Assembly: GCA_027490255.1 (NCBI GenBank)
Contig: JAIXYM010000104.1
Coordinates: 1-64,000 of the forward strand
DNA: 64,000 bases
From: Oxalobacteraceae bacterium
GTDB taxonomy: Bacteria; Pseudomonadota; Gammaproteobacteria; Burkholderiales; Burkholderiaceae_D
Direction of reading: 5' to 3'
Part shown: positions 62,478 to 64,000 of the stretch, in pieces
How positions within the stretch are numbered: position 1 is the stretch's first letter
Layout of the letters: every line of letters begins with the position of its first letter
The notes under the pieces: generated by a model
What the model saw: only the letters and a program-made list of their open reading frames with translations
What the model was told of the DNA's origin: nothing
Database searches by the model: none
Translations under genes and position numbers: made by a program

Positions 62478-63944
62478 TCACACCAAGGGGCGCACCAGAA
62501 AATCGATACCTACTTCTTCCCAGTTGGCTTGCTCTTTGCCCAGCCAGTACGCCAGCGTCGGGTGCGTGGACAACGTGCCCTTGGGTAGTTCGAGATCAAT
62601 GCGCTGACGCATCCGCAGCTTGATGTCTTGTTCTGCAGGGTTGATGCGCGCGTGCATGAAGATAATGCCTAGTCTCAGCGCCAGAATAGCCTTGGCAAGA
62701 TCGGGATCGGCAAGCGTCTCGCTGACTTTGCGCAGGTTGCCTTTGTGGGCCAGTACCAGTGTGCTAAGCACCTCTTGTTCATGTTGGGTAAATCCGGGCA
62801 GGTCAGCATGCAGCGCAAGATAGGCGCCGTGTTTGTGGAAACCAGTGTGGGACACCACCATACCCACCTCGTGAATCTGCGCCGCCCAACTCACCATGCG
62901 GGTGAGTTCTTCATCTGCGGGATTAAGCTGCGCATACAGCGTTCGCGCATTGGACTTTGCGGCTGCTGAGCGCTGTTCGTCTGCTCCGTGGCGGCGGAAG
63001 AAGCGCTTGATGGACTCACGGCGCCGATCTTTGCTGCGGGACCGCAGATGCAGGTCCCACAAAACACCCATGCGCAAACCAGCCTCGATAGGCCACAATT
63101 GTTTGAGACCGAGTTCTTCAGACAAGCCAATCAGCACTGGCAGTCCACCCAGAATCACGCTGATGCGCTCGGGCTTGATACCCACCAGATCAATGCTGTC
63201 CTGACGCCCGCAGGCGATCAGCCAGTCTTTGAGCACGCGCATATTTTTTAGGGACAGCGTGTAATCCCCGATCGCGTTCTTCTCGATTACATCGGCAATC
63301 GTGCGCATCGTGCCGGAGGAGCCGTAGGCGACGTTCCAGAGGCGGGGATGGAAAGGCTTCATCCCATCCTCAAAATAGCTTCGCGCTTTGAGGATTGCTG
63401 AGTCGAAGGCGTGCTCGGTAATTTTTTGCCCACCAAAAAAGCGTGAAGCGGTGGAGACCGTGCCAATTCCGAAGGATTCAACCTCTTCGATTTCGCTTCC
63501 CTGACCCAGGACCAGCTCGGTGGAACCGCCACCGATGTCGATCACCAGTCGCCGCTCTGATACGTCATCCAACGCGAAGGCCACGCCCATATAGATTAGG
63601 CGGCCTTCTTCTTCGCCGGAGATGACTTCGATTGGGTAGCCGATGGCTTTCTCGGCGATTTGCAGGAAGGTGCGGGCATTACGGGCGATGCGCACGGTAT
63701 TGGTGGCGACAACCCGCACTCGGGTTAGGGGCGTGGCCTGGAGGATTTCGGAAAAGCGGGAGAGGCAGGCTACGGCCGATTGCATCGACGATAACGTCAG
63801 ATTGCCCCGTTCATCCAGCCCAGCGCCCAGCCGGACCGGCTCGCGCGCGCTATTGACGATGCGAATTTGTTCACCGTCAAAGGCTCCGATGTGGAGTCTG
63901 AAGCTGTTCGACCCTAGGTCGATCGCAGCCAGCATATCTTCCAA
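62478..63944 (-). CDS. ppx: Exopolyphosphatase / GppA phosphatase
   Basis: Enzyme of 488 residues that releases phosphate from polyphosphate (or hydrolyses pppGpp). Actin-like ATPase fold: LAAIDLGSNSFRLHIGAFDG (phosphate 1), VISGEEEGRLIYMGVAF, VIDIGGGSTELVLGQG (phosphate 2), YGSSGTMRTIADVI. The C-terminal HD-like region has SWAAQIHEVGMVVSHTGFHKHGAYLAL. It is the counterpart of ppk. The last 56 bases of the window, upstream of its ATG, hold no recognised operator. Confidence 0.94.
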   Translation of the reverse strand: MEDMLAAIDLGSNSFRLHIGAFDGEQIRIVNSAREPVRLGAGLDERGNLTLSSMQSAVACLSRFSEILQATPLTRVRVVATNTVRIARNARTFLQIAEKAIGYPIEVISGEEEGRLIYMGVAFALDDVSERRLVIDIGGGSTELVLGQGSEIEEVESFGIGTVSTASRFFGGQKITEHAFDSAILKARSYFEDGMKPFHPRLWNVAYGSSGTMRTIADVIEKNAIGDYTLSLKNMRVLKDWLIACGRQDSIDLVGIKPERISVILGGLPVLIGLSEELGLKQLWPIEAGLRMGVLWDLHLRSRSKDRRRESIKRFFRRHGADEQRSAAAKSNARTLYAQLNPADEELTRMVSWAAQIHEVGMVVSHTGFHKHGAYLALHADLPGFTQHEQEVLSTLVLAHKGNLRKVSETLADPDLAKAILALRLGIIFMHARINPAEQDIKLRMRQRIDLELPKGTLSTHPTLAYWLGKEQANWEEVGIDFLVRPLV

Positions 63945-64000
63945 TCCCCTCAGTTAACTTTGCAAAACCAAAAACAATAAGCGCTGGATGTGACCCTTTG

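Noticed and set aside
1-64000. CRISPR arrays, rRNA or tRNA genes
   Set aside because: No spacer-repeat pattern or RNA gene signature was found; the 11-bp arrays are too short and lack spacers.

Overview
This 64 kb window looks like the chromosome of a betaproteobacterium, most likely of the order Burkholderiales. The inference rests on gene content: an FbpABC-type iron transporter, SoxCDYZ with a flavocytochrome c sulfide dehydrogenase, a HiPIP, a MerR regulator of a type I associate with Burkholderiales, and a complete Pho regulon. Base composition is moderately GC-rich except for an AT-rich accessory patch at about 8.2-11.5 kb. I cannot name the species. No rRNA, tRNA, CRISPR array or intact prophage was seen. 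Promoter and operator calls were made by eye.

Layout. 0-2 kb: the end of glyA and serine-glyoxylate aminotransferase, a serine-cycle or glyoxylate pair. 2.4-4.2 kb: a secreted PQQ-type sugar dehydrogenase and a small cytochrome c. 4.8-7.9 kb: an orphan LuxR-type response regulator divergent from a TonB receptor, with twin palindromes between them. 8-11.5 kb: a 176-bp element with terminal inverted repeats, a methyltransferase, a phage-like HTH protein and a hydratase-fold protein that has lost metal ligands. 11.7-16.6 kb: HiPIP, MerR regulator with a DUF4149-like membrane protein, OafA-type acyltransferase, EF-hand protein. 16.9-20.7 kb: fbpABC behind a striking 35-bp Fur palindrome. 20.9-28.1 kb: P-type ATPase, a 33-residue membrane peptide, a beta-CASP nuclease, an alpha/beta hydrolase group, and a VapBC pair whose toxin lacks its first catalytic Asp. 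28.4-30.7 kb: a second FecA-like receptor under a Fur box. 30.7-36.3 kb: sulfur oxidation genes (flavocytochrome c pair, soxCDYZ, no soxAXB). 36.8-40.9 kb: iorAB-type molybdenum hydroxylase, xdhC and a DUF1289 gene.

41-64 kb is dominated by phosphate. pstCAB-phoU-phoB-phoR, pstS, ppk-sixA, phoX and ppx surround an arsenic cluster (acr3-arsR-arsC and gap-arsJ). Five transcription units are phosphate genes or neighbours of them, and four of these have readable Pho boxes upstream (pstC, pstS/ppk as a divergent pair, the lipid operon, phoX). In every case exactly 10 nt separates the box from a candidate -10 element.

The most interesting system is the minus-strand operon at 55.3-58.7 kb. Behind a three-repeat Pho box it reads: OlsB-like N-acyltransferase, PlcP-like phospholipase, MGDG-synthase-like glycosyltransferase, and an unknown four-helix membrane protein, all joined by 4-nt overlaps. 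This is a phosphorus-sparing lipid remodelling cassette: phospholipid headgroups would be removed, the diacylglycerol glycosylated, and ornithine-type lipids made in parallel. Import (Pst), scavenging (PhoX), storage (Ppk/Ppx) and sparing (lipids) are therefore encoded together, with arsenate detoxification beside the transporter that would admit arsenate.
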